From Otis tarda (taxonomy: Eukaryota; Chordata; Aves; Otidiformes; Otididae): 64,000 bases of DNA. Where the stretch lies: contig CM048552.1 in assembly GCA_026413225.1 (NCBI GenBank), positions 137,033,053 to 137,097,052 of the forward strand, in the 5' to 3' direction. The notes beneath the pieces are model-generated. The model saw only the letters and a list, made by a program, of their open reading frames with translations, had not been told where the DNA came from and searched no databases. The translations under genes and the position numbers were made by a program. Below are positions 1 to 11,575 of the stretch, one piece after another. The number at the start of each line of letters is the position of its first letter. The stretch's first letter is position 1.

Positions 1-3000
1 GAATGGGAAGAAAATAACTTCTCCAAGGGTCTGTTCATCCCAGGTATTCTAGCAATCTAACTCGGAACAGGAAGAATCTCACTCCATGACTGATCTTTCA
101 CCATTGGGTCATATGAGGAATCAGAGGCAGCTAACATGTACTTGATGCCTGACTCTTAGACAGCTAAAGGCAAATCAAGTGACTATCACTCTATACATTT
201 AGCAAATGGGATATTGACATTTTTGTAGTGGTGATTATAGAGTAAATCCATTTCTTTGGATAGAATACGGAAATTTACAGAGAGATTCTGAGTTAAAATC
301 CCTGCTGTGCTGAAGTAGGCAATTTTTCATTGGTGTCTGTGAAGTCTGAATTTCTCCTCTTAAATATGGACAAGGTGAAACATTGTAAGTCAAAGTCATA
401 TTAAATGCAGACATCTCCCCTAACCAAAGACTGTTCTAGCCACTGAGCCCTTGTTTTCTCAATGTGAGTTTATAATAATACTTCAGTAAAATGGCCATCC
501 AAGCAAAGTCAATGAATAAAAATGCATCTGTTTAACCACACAACAAACCATCTTGGAGATTGTATGTGCTTGTATACACTCTATTGCACTGATTGTGTGC
601 ACAAGTATTTTAGACTCCAAATTGGGTAGGTTAACCAATGCTGCAAAATGCGATCTATTAATAGTTAGCATTGTTCTATCATTCTTCTTAAAGTTTGTTT
701 TAATAGATGTCACAACCAGGTCTCCTGTGGTGTTTCCTGAATTCAACATGTAACTACAAGATTGTATCAAAGATAGAATATCTAGATACCAATTGAAATG
801 GCTGCATCATTCATTCTTCACAATAGTAAGCATATATGGATATGATAGACCAAGTACAAGTATTAAACTCACAGTGTCTGTGGCAAATGGGTTTTGTTTA
901 TGGAATCAAGAGCTCCTCAGCATAATTCTCTTCTAATGGAAAAGCAGCCAACTTATAAGTTGGAAGGAATGTATAAGAGATAGGTGAAGAAAGTGTTACC
1001 TCTTTATCATCTAAGTCAGATGCTGAGGCCAAAGCACTTACTTTATTAGGTAATTTATTTGCATCTCCTGCAAAGGAAATAGAGCTAGTTCTCTGAAGGA
1101 TAACCAAGAGTCTTTTTTATATTCATGGCAGATTGTTTTGGATGGCTACAGTCCAGAAAATCTTAATGGTCAGAGAAAAATATTCTGTGGATGGATGTAA
1201 ATATCCCTTTTTCCGGGGTTTTATCTTAGACTCCCCTCTCTACATTGTATAGCTTACTTTCAGAGGTTTCTTTTTATCTCTTTCTAAACAGCATGCGTAT
1301 TTACCTAATGATGCTGTGGTGAGGTATGATTCATCCTTCAGGTTAATAGAGTGCACAGTTGAAAAAACCCTTCACATGCAAACTATTGTTAACTGCTTGT
1401 TCTTCGTAAAAGGGAAGGAAATTACTCAGGCTGAAGAAATGTTACGGTGAAGATTGTAGATGCTCTTCAGGCTGGTAGAAAAATAATTGCTCTAATAAAA
1501 GGTGAGAGTTTCTGCAGGAAGCACTTTCTGACTGGAAAAGGATTAGTGCTCCAGGAAGGATAACTAAGGAAAACTGGCAGAAAATCACCCAAACTAGGCA
1601 AATCTTTTGGAAAAGGCTTGGCAAAGAGGGATTTAATGGGGTTCAAGTCACAGTGAAAAGTGGAATATGGACAGGACTGAGACAGTCTAGTGTGCTTTGG
1701 AGGGATCAGTCTGAAGATTTCTGTTGGCAAAAAGTATGGGAATAGCTTGTGAAACTGCACTGCTTAGGGGTCTCAGAGTTGGAAGAGGCAGCAGAAAGTA
1801 AAGGAACTGAAATAAATGACAGAAGGAACTAAGAACATTTTCTTTTCCTTTTCTACTCATTAAAAAGAAGGAGAAATTTGAAATGTCCAACAGCAGGGAA
1901 CAACAGAGCATTTAAAACTTTTGTAAAATATCTGTCTTTCTCCTTACCTTTGTGATTTGTAATATCAATGATTACTGAAATTGAGACAGTTTTTAAACTG
2001 TAACTTATTTTCACTGGTTGTGGCAACTTACTTCATTACTTTTGTTCATTTTCACTACTTGAACAAAATGTTCCTTCATTTCTGCTGCCTAAAACTCAGT
2101 CAGCCTACGATCCTGATTCATGTGGAAGCAGGGCCTCGTATCCTTAGGTATTTCCCAATCCATACAAGTATGGAATTAGTTCTATCTCCTTATAAACACT
2201 GGGCCCTTCCAATAACTCAGTGGGAATGTGGAGCCACGTTTTTCCAGCTCTGGTTGACCCTACCAAGGCTTTGGGTAAATGATGTAACTAGGTGGGTACT
2301 GTGTCCCTGTGAGGCCTTTAGGTTTGGCAGCTTGGTGAGTTGATGTGGCAGAAGTAGAGCTGATTTATCTTTTACACAGAAGCAGGCACTGATTAAGTGG
2401 TTAAAAGCAATGATGGATGGTTTTGTGCCAAATTGCTGGAATGGAAAGTGTCTGAAGGATGGCAAGGATGTTTGATGCTGGATGATGAGGAAGTTTTGCC
2501 AAGGCATTGGTGAGGTCTCACTATCAAGGATGTTAATGAAATGTAACCACAGTCACTGTAATCCAAAAGGATTTTGACAAAATCTTTGTAAGGTTATTGT
2601 GCTCCGAATGATATTAAAATGTGGAATTCATGTAGATGTAAATGAACTGATGTTTAGTTATTGGAATAAGATACTGCAGATGTATTCTGGGATATATATA
2701 AATGAATGTGTAATCTAGATGATTTGGGTTATAAAAGATGGTGCTTTGGCCATCTGTTGGTGATTTTCTTTTACCAGGCAAAGGAAATCGTGGATATGAA
2801 AAGAAATAACAATTTATTAGCAAGTTTTGGATTGTATGAATGTGTCTTGATTTTTTGTAATAAAGAATGTTGACTCTACCTCTCAATTTCTGCTAAAGTC
2901 TACCTGTGACTTTCAGTAATTATTTTAGTTTGAGCAGAATCGAGTTTAACAAAAGCAAGAGAGGTAGTTAAACCTTATCTAATCTCAATTTAAGATAATG

Positions 3001-4235
3001 GTAAACAGACTAGTAATTTCTTCATGAATCTCTGCCTCACTACAGAATTCCCACTGAAGGGAAATCACAGGGCATATGCAGCTGGAGGTAACTTTCCAGA
3101 AATTTATCCCAGTGGTAGCCTTTAGGAAAATAGTGAAAGCTGTACTGAGGAAAAACACCAGGTCAACATATGGGTGCATTTGCCTGGCTTTTTATGACCA
3201 AGGATAGCAGCCTTCATGGCAAGGGGAAGGGAAGGGCTCCCAGCCTCATACCCTCACATTAGGTCAAGGTGACTCTCTGAAACCAAGCCACTCCTCCCTG
3301 CTCACACAAGCTTTCTCCCCCACATAATTTCATAGGAACTGAAACAGTTATGGACCAAAATTATTTTGTAGTGTATAACCATCGAAGTCAAGGGTAATAA
3401 CAGCAAAGCTAAATTTGGAGAGGTGCACAGGTGAGAGAGAGAATAAAAAGGGGGTTTACTGGGATTAATGAACTATGGGCAAGATGAGTAAAATGAAGTT
3501 CAGAGGAATTTTTTCTCTCTCTCTGAATCAACATAGTTTTGGGATTATCTCTGAGTCACAAATTCCAGCCAGCATTACAAAAAATGTATTTAATTTCACT
3601 TTTGGCTGAAAGACAGTTTTCCATCACATTCCCACAGCCTTGCCTCAGAGATATTCTATCTAAACTTGCTCAGAACTGCTCATCAAGCTAGTGCTAGAAG
3701 ATCACACCTATTCAGTCACCTATTATTACCAAAAAATGAAAAGATTATAAAGTAGATGAGCCAACTACAATACAAGATTTATAATCTCTACACTTTTCTC
3801 CTGGCAGAGGCATGGCATGGTATGTAGTTAATAATTCCTTGAATTAGCATGCTTTATAATCACTTTAGTCAAGGGAAACTCTCGGTGAATTCAGTGTGCC
3901 TGCAACTGTTGCAGTCCTGTGCTGGTGTCTCATCAGCTCTCCCACGCAGGGCTAGGCCAGGCCCAAGTGCTGGCATATAGCATCCTTCTCAGAGTATGTC
4001 CTGAGCCCCATTATGGTGTTGTGGCATACCAACACCAGTGAAGAGGATTAACTGGAGCACACATGGGCCTACTGAATGAGCTTAACTGAAGCTAATTGTG
4101 ACACCAAGAGCCATAAACATCCAAATATAGCAGCTAAGCAACATTTGGCTTACTTCCCCTATGGTGGTTTGTTTGTTTGTTTGTTTTAGGTTTAAAGCCC
4201 TTAGCTGATTCAGTTTTTCCCCATAAATCATGGGG
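1..4235. other. Unique AT-rich non-coding stretch
   Basis: I see no recognisable gene or interspersed repeat here. The open frames are short (up to about 120 codons), overlap on opposite strands and show no domain. One possible splice-site pair on the minus strand near 1042-1067 is discussed as a finding. A short GTTT run lies near the right edge. Intergenic or intronic DNA is the simplest reading. Confidence 0.6.
4167..4187. repeat. (GTTT)n microsatellite
   Basis: About five uninterrupted GTTT units are followed by TTTAGG. It lies just outside the 3' end of the old LINE fragment that begins near 4240, and whether it belongs to that element's tail cannot be told from one copy. Confidence 0.8.
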
Positions 4236-4239
4236 TTTT

Positions 4240-5045
4240 AGATTTGTCATCATTTGTATTGCGTCCTTGTGGATTCTTTTCAATTGATCTACATTGCTTT
4301 TACTACAAAGGCAGTTCTCAAAGCTGGCTACAAAATTCAGTGCAGGACTTTAGCAACTGTTAGGAGCACAACCATAAAACCAATCGTCTTGCAAGTTTTC
4401 AAACCCCAGTATAGTGCTTGCCTTTCTCATGACACCATGGCAATGTTGAATCACATACCCATCACAGTCACTGCAATCCTTGTAGACTCTTCAGGAGAGC
4501 TACCTTCAGTCTGTCCTCACCTTGTCAGGTGTATGTCTGTTTATAATCATGTTTGTTTTCAGTCATGTGCTGCAATGAATTTAAAGTCTGGCTTTCTGTC
4601 AGCTGCAAATGTAATAAATATATCCCCTGTTCCACCTCTTTGGGGTGTCTGGGAGTTAAGCAAGAAGTGTTCAGCCTGAGACAGACCCTCCTTTCCTCTA
4701 AGTAATATCCATCAGTGCCAGTATTGAGACAATGAGCTCAATGATAGCTCATCTCTGAGAAGAGTTTTTCTAAGAACTCTTACACCTACTTGTGGTAGTT
4801 TCAGTCTGAGAACATTTCCCTTGTTTGTTTCTAAGGTTGTCACAGGAGACGGTGCCAGAAGCTTCACTGAGTACTAACTACATGACAAGCCCTGCCTCAC
4901 CTTTCTTCCCAGATCTGGCTACTCTACCGTAGAAGCAAATAAGATTTGTCAGATATATTTGTTCTTGACAAAAGCATGTTAACTGCTACTCATTTTGAAG
5001 CTATTTTCTAGGTGCTTACCAATCTATTTTACATGAAGAGGCATA
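4240..5045 (-). mobile_element. Ancient L3/CR1-type LINE fragment
   Basis: Read on the minus strand, this stretch follows the middle-to-3' part of a CR1-superfamily ORF2 as found in old amniote L3/CR1 copies. Landmarks from right to left on the plus strand are a 'dislocated host' segment around 4945-5035 (TTGTTCTTGACAAA), a segment near 4840-4880 matching the usual GTGTCAAAAGC region, the catalytic FADD region near 4598-4611, and the ATGTTGAATCACAT region at 4443-4456. Substitutions, indels and stops are frequent and no reading frame survives. Divergence is far above that of the CR1 copies at 22.7 and 35.3 kb, so it is much older. Both ends are approximate. The CR1/L3 superfamily is well supported by eye; the subfamily is not resolved. 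Confidence 0.8.
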
Positions 5046-5594
5046 GAAAGAGTTAACAATGATGACTGTTATTCTAAAAAAAAATGTGATTCTTTTTCCA
5101 AGAACTACTAAAAGTTTTCTGTATATGCAGTATAAAACAAACAAAAAAATATAATAATTTCAGAGCAGATGTAAAAGGAAACAGATATTCTATGAGATGT
5201 TTGGTTCAAAACCAAGACGCCTAAATGCCAATATGTAAATGGCTAGAGCCTAAGCATAGGCATCTACTGCCATTTGAGAAACCCCAGGGCATGGGAGACG
5301 TGCAAGGGCTGGCAGATGTGATCTATAGGAGACATGGCTTCTCCAGAGCAGCAGGCAAGGTACTCTACACACATAAAATGGCCCATAGTTAACAACTGGG
5401 TCATTCCTTGGTGTACCTAAATTAATTGACCTTAATTTTGTCATTTTAATCTCTAATGGAATCTCTGCTCATTCAGTTTTATGTTACTGCTGAACTTTGG
5501 CATCCTGTTTATTGTAGGTCCTCCTGGGCATACTTGAGCGCTGGCTTCTTGAGGCTCAGGCTAAAAGGAAAAAATCCTGGTGTTTTTTTGGTGG

Positions 5595-5610
5595 TTTTTT
5601 TTTTTTTTTT
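5595..5610. repeat. Poly-T run
   Basis: Sixteen consecutive T. On the minus strand this is a poly-A run, but no gene-like sequence stands upstream of it, so I do not call a retrocopy. Confidence 0.85.
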
Positions 5611-7392
5611 ACTTCACTGCCCTTTCAGAGTAGTTATTTATATGTATAATAGGAAGGAGGAGGAGGAGAATCTTTTCCCTTTGCTATATCCTCCTCATAG
5701 CAGATTTATAAGTATGTCTATTTAAGTGCTTTTGTGCTAGTAATTACAGTGAGTCAGAAACCATTTCCCAGCACCGCTACTTGCATTTGAATTACTGGTG
5801 TTCTTTCCGGTTTTGAAAGAAGTCAGGAAGTAAAGAAAGGAGATTCACATCTGAGTTTAGAAAAGTCCTTAGTGGATACAATGCATCACTAGCCTAATCT
5901 AGGAAGAAAAGAGAACATACGGAAAAAAAATCTCATACCATTGGGAATCAGGATGGCACTGTGATGCAAATGGAGAACCTTAGAGTCAGAAAAGAATATG
6001 CATAAGGAAAAAGAGTCAGTTGAAGTTATTTTTACTTCCATAGAAGAAGCTAACAGGTGCTCTTTATCATACTTAAAGAAGTGTATAGCAAAAGGCACAA
6101 ATTCCTCCATCTGTGTTGTGTGATTTATTCATGTAAGGCCAGATCTCTCTGTTCCCAGAAGGACACTGAACTGCAGTGGCTGGAGGTGCACAGAGGTTTG
6201 GTGCTGCCTCCCTGCTGCTGTCCTCCACAGGCGTTGCAGAGGGATTGATGGATTTGTGTTCACTGGAGGATGAGGCGCTGTGCCTTTCTACACCCCTAAC
6301 AGAGGCCACATGTGTGCTCAGGATGCAGCTGCCAGATTCCTGTCTGTCTGGCCGTCCCGGCTGCTTACAGCCCAGAGAACTCAAGGGAAAGACTCATCTG
6401 CTGCAGCAGCCCCCTTGGCTTGGTACCACTGCCAGGGTGTCAGCCCCAGCCCCAGGCCCCCCCTGATCTCTGTGCACTCTGGCGGCTCTCCCAGTCTGGG
6501 TCTTGTCTCCCGCGTGCCATATACATGTGGAGATAAAAATTAATGATGGCAGTATGTTGCCTTCAGCATTAGCAGGGAGACCATCCATGTGTCAAGGACC
6601 CATTACACACATAATTATGTTCTCTTTTAGATATGTCCACTTTGGCAAATGCCTGGTTTTTAAGCTGGCCATATACAAGCCAGTTGTGGTCTGGATGCTG
6701 TAGAGCTACGTGAACATTGGACTTTCCCAAATTAACATATAGTGGTAGGAGGCAAAGTGGAAGAAGTGAATTGCTTTGTTGCAACATAATTCCCATGTAC
6801 TTTCCAGCTGAGGCAGGCTTACAGATGGCGTTCCCAGAGTGTGGGTCTTTGTCCATATGTGCATCCGTGCTTTGACCACTTAACGTCTCATCCATTGATG
6901 TAAGGGAAATGCAAGGTTAAGTCTTCATAAAATGGATTTGAAATAAAAACTTTTTTAAAGTGTCCTGGCAACAAGACTTAACAACTTTTTGCCAAATACG
7001 CTTCTTTTAAAAAAGCCACACATTTGTAGCCTCACATTTTTTCCAGTTATATCAGTGAATTTAACCCAACTTCCCATCTGTTTTGGAGATGTCTTTCTTG
7101 TGCTTTAAAAAAAAAATAGAACAGAAAAACTTAAAGAAAAAAATGCATTCAAAAAGTTGAAAAAAGATTCAATGTTTGCCTCAGAATCAATTTTAATTTA
7201 ATATTAAAAACTGAAAAGATAAGTGAATGCTGTGACTCCTGATCAATGAACCGCTATTACATGACAAGCAATATTAAATGTGTTCCATTTACTAAGAATC
7301 TCATAGTTTTTATTGTCAAGCTGTTTAAATTACAGAAGGTTCCTCTTCTCCTTTTCAGTGTCTCCAGGACAGATGCTGCCAGGTTAGCAGCA

Positions 7393-7437
7393 CTTGCTAC
7401 CAAGCACTTCATACCCTGTGAAGTGCTTGGTAGCAAG
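7393..7437. repeat. Perfect 19-bp inverted repeat (hairpin)
   Basis: The arms 7393-7411 and 7419-7437 are exact reverse complements (19 of 19) around a 7-base spacer, TACCCTG. Pairing stops abruptly outside the arms. The stem is shorter than a typical microRNA precursor and there is no T tract or flanking target duplication, so the role is unknown. A recent local palindromic duplication is as likely as a functional hairpin. Confidence 0.9.
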
Positions 7438-8775
7438 CCTCAGCTTCAGCTTCCAGGGGAAGAGTCAGAGGAGGAGTTCTGTCTAGTAGTAGGAGAAGGT
7501 GCTTGCAGGACCTTGATGAAAGTCTTATGCCATTTAAGGAACATTTTTATCCTAGTCTACTCATAAATCAGGGCATAGTTAGAGTAAATAAATGTGTATA
7601 TATTCACACTATATATTACCTGCCTTTAATATCTTGCCTAAATAAATGAAATTTTCATGCAGATAGGTATCTAGATAGCTGGATTGCTAAGTTTTAAGCC
7701 CAGAGAGGAAGACTGGCTGCTTCTCTGTATTATGTGGAGGGTGGCCATCGAGGCCAGCCCCTGGGCTGGAAGTCTCACCTCTGGCACACAGGCATGCCAT
7801 GAGCGTGGCAATGAGAGGGAGCAGGAACATGTCTTTCAGAGGACACGAGGCACCATGTGCGAGTGTGCTAGGGCAGCCTTGCAAACTGATTTGGGGGACA
7901 GGGAGGGGGCTGCTGGCGAGGGGCAGGTGGATCTGGCTCCCTTGGCATCAGCATAGTTGTAATGACAGACCTATCAACTGGTCATCCTTCAGCCTGTACA
8001 AAAGCTTGAGGAAGGACTATACGTGGTTTGTGAGTACACAGCATGTATTTATTGGCTAATAATGCTAATACACTCGCCACTCACTGGCAAGGCTCTGCTA
8101 GCCCTCCAGCCACCAGGCAGGCAGGGAAAGTGCCATCCCTCATTGCATGACAGCCTTCATCTTGCTGAACTGCCATCATCTGCCTTTCTACTTCCCCCTG
8201 CCACCAGATAGTTTTACAGCCTTCACATCAGCATTTCCCTCTGAAGTCCTGGACTGACCATGACAGACTCACTATCATTTTTGTTTTCACTTTTCTTTGC
8301 TGACGTGGCTTTAGCTTAGGAGAGGGCTCAGGGATCCCCCCATCAGCACTTCCGCAGGAGCAGCGCTGAGCCGGGTTCACCAGGTTCACAATGGTGCCTT
8401 GCTGAGCCAGGCTGAATCGCCCTTGTAGTAAAACTCAATTTAATTCAGTGATTTACACCAGTACCTTCCAGTATGAGTGTGTCTCCTAAGTGTGCAGTCA
8501 AAGTGGATTTAAAGATTTCAGTAGATGGAGAGATTTTATATTGAAATGGTTCCAGTGATTAATGCAACAGAATTATGGTTTAAAAAAGAAAATCTTACCT
8601 TAATTCCACTTTTAATTAATCTAGTTTCAGCTGCATGTGAAAACACATACTTCAAGAATTAAACAAATCAAAAATCCCTTTCTGAGAAACAGATATACCT
8701 GAAACAATGGAGGTGGAAAAATTCCTAGAAAAATAATGGTTTTAGAACTTGGCATTATACCTATGATTGTTTGGG

Positions 8776-8793
8776 AAAAAAAAAAAAAAAAAA
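8776..8793. repeat. Poly-A run
   Basis: Eighteen consecutive A. The sequence before it is AT-rich and shows no exon-like or LINE-like content, so it is treated as a simple repeat. Confidence 0.85.
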
Positions 8794-11504
8794 GAAGCTT
8801 TTTGGGGAAAATTATCTTTTCCCCCTGCTGTTTAAATCATCAGATAATTCAATAAACAGAGGAGCAGCTTTCTCTGCTTGTCATATTCTCAGCTTTAATC
8901 TCAGCTATAAAAAGCTAGTCCTTTGTTAAGACTTAGAAACCTCTACTGTAAAAGGGAAAGATAATAACCTTTCCTGTACACGCACCAGGTGTCGTTCCCT
9001 AACAAGCACTGTTGATGGAGTGATGTTTAATCTTTGATGGGAATATCTAGGATGTATTGAGTTGCAATAAAAACACTTTCCAGACACAGTATCTTCCAGG
9101 ATTATAAAATCTATGGACAAACCATACAGTTCTGTACAATGGCATTAAATACTGACTAGTAGTGCCAGGGAAAATCGGGTAATATTGTAAGTTTGATCTC
9201 TTACGTGGGAAAAATCCAGAGTGTTTAATAGCTTTATTAAGCCGCAAGATTTTGTTCCAGTGTATCAGGTCAGCAATAAATTCTTATGTTACTACTGTTA
9301 TAAAACTCAGTAACAGAAACCTGAAGCTGTGTTATATGACTCTCCCCTAGGTCAGTGATTCATTTCTCTCAGTGCTGCACAGTGACTGTAGGAAGTGCCA
9401 GATTTACACATAAAATTAGGAAGAATTGTGATCCAAACTCAGTACCACAAAATTATGATTTAATGTACTACTATTGAAAAATTCATTTAATTATCACGAT
9501 CAAAGTGGATTCTCACTGAAGGCACAATTTGGGAGGCAAAAAATTTTATTAAAATAATAATTTAATATTGAGAGATTCTACATGAGCTGAAAATGAAAGG
9601 GAAGATTGGGAGGGAGGAAGAAAAGGCAAGAGGCAGAAGATAGAGTGATCTGCACCCATTCTCCTATGATGTTCTTCATCAGGCATCTAACTTGTTCATA
9701 ATTGAAAAAATCCTATCTCTATCTAGCGTAATTCTTAATCCTTATCCTGCAAGATATGCCATAGCTTTAGATATGTGTGGTTCAGCCTTATGCCCTGAAA
9801 AAAATCAGGAAAGTCACCACTCTTCTCAACATGAACCCCCAAAGTAACAGAACCCCAGCAAAAAAAAAAGTCTCCTGTCTCTTAGAACCTTTGCCTAGGA
9901 TATCTTTGTGTTTCTGTAAGACTCAGATCATTGTTACCACTGAAAAGTAAACACCAGGTTTCAAATCAGTCACAGCCGCAAAATGGAACCCACAAGAAAG
10001 CTGAGATAAAGGGCTAATGTGGCTCCAACAGCTCAGCATAAGGCAGAAGTCTGCCTGTGTGTTCCAGAGCTTGAACCATGTCTCGTTTCCACCTCTGAGC
10101 AATAATAAAGTCTGTTACAGAATTCATGGGAAGGCATTAAGCGTGTTGTAGCCAGGGAAGTTTTAAAATTAACTGGGATTAATCTTGCCTACCAATTAAA
10201 TGCTAATCATTTAGCCTAAACTAGCATTTAGCTTCCTGCTATAGCCAAGGCAGAAGGACAGACACCTCTGAAGACTCAGGGTGGAATGAATCACCTTTTA
10301 TAAATATCTGTAAGTCCCCACAGAATACAGAATGAGCCTAGATGATTAGCTAAACTCACAACTTTATTTTGAGTCAGCTTAAACTAGATGAAATCAATTT
10401 CATGGCTGGTGATTAAAATAAGGCATTTTTCACTCCTAGCATCAAGTGTACAGGTAACTGTCAAATGCATCCACTTCCATCCAGTCTTGTAAATAAAGGA
10501 AAATATGGAAATGGAATATGGTGTTTCAGTTAGTTCATTCTTTTCTTACAGGTAGCATTATTTAAGTCTGGTGTGGATAGTCTGACTCAGTGTTTTTTCC
10601 TCCAGATGCTGATTCCTCCTAGAGAGAAAAGCAATCTCATGAAGTTGCTGGCTATGCCAGAGCATTGTCAGCCTTCTGTGGGCCTGACATCACATCACGT
10701 AACACCCCATCACAATCCCAAATGTTTTCTTTTATATTTTGAAAATATGAAAAGAGGAGCATTTGCGCTCAAAAGACTACTGCCTACCATGAGTCACTGA
10801 CTTTTGTTAAGGAGGAATAATTGAAACCACGGTAATGCCAATTACACCAGGTGTGGTGACTCTGTAGATCGTGCTCTGCAGTTCTGCAGCTGCAGAGAGC
10901 CAAACAACAGGAGTTTTAGGATGAGATTGATATTCATTGTCCTAAGTAATATTATAGTACCTTGAGGACCAGTTCAGCTCAGTTACGAAGCATGATGGCA
11001 GACGTCACATGCTTTTCATTCTCTGCCTCTCAGCAATTTTCCCAGGCTGGAGACAGTGGCTTTTCTAACTTCCTTATTCTTTTTGAAATTATGGCTGTTT
11101 TCAGGGAGCTTGACAAGGTAGCTTCTTTGAAGAAGATGTTGATAATTTCCATTAGCAGCAGACAGTTGTTTTTCCACTGGCTTTCACCAGTCAGGGAGAG
11201 TACAAGTCTGCTTTGTAGGAGGCAGCTCACATAATCCTCGGGGCTTCTAGAATTTCATTGTGTTTGATGGAGTTTCATTATGCTGGGGTAGTGAGGTGGT
11301 TAATACCAACCAGACCAACTGAAAGTTTTCTGCCCCTGTGGGTTCCTGTCGCATTTAGTTTATTTCTTCTGCAAAGTAAGATGAGAGTTCTTTGCAACAG
11401 GCTGGTCTCAGGTTTAATTCAAAGACACTTGGTCATTGAATGTCAGCTGTAACTTGCCTTTGGTGATTACTGATCACACTGTACTTAAGCAGAAATGAAA
11501 ATAC

Positions 11505-11575
11505 AAATAATAGATACAGGCAGATAAAGATAGATAGACAGACTGACAGATACACACACAGATAGGCAGCCTTTA
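11505..11575. repeat. Degenerate GATA/CAGA-rich microsatellite
   Basis: Interspersed AGATA, CAGATA and GACAGA units with a short CACACACA stretch. The units are imperfect, indicating an old, decayed tract. Confidence 0.7.

Noticed and set aside
4254-4679. 141-codon plus-strand frame
   Set aside because: Antisense to the old L3/CR1-type LINE fragment.
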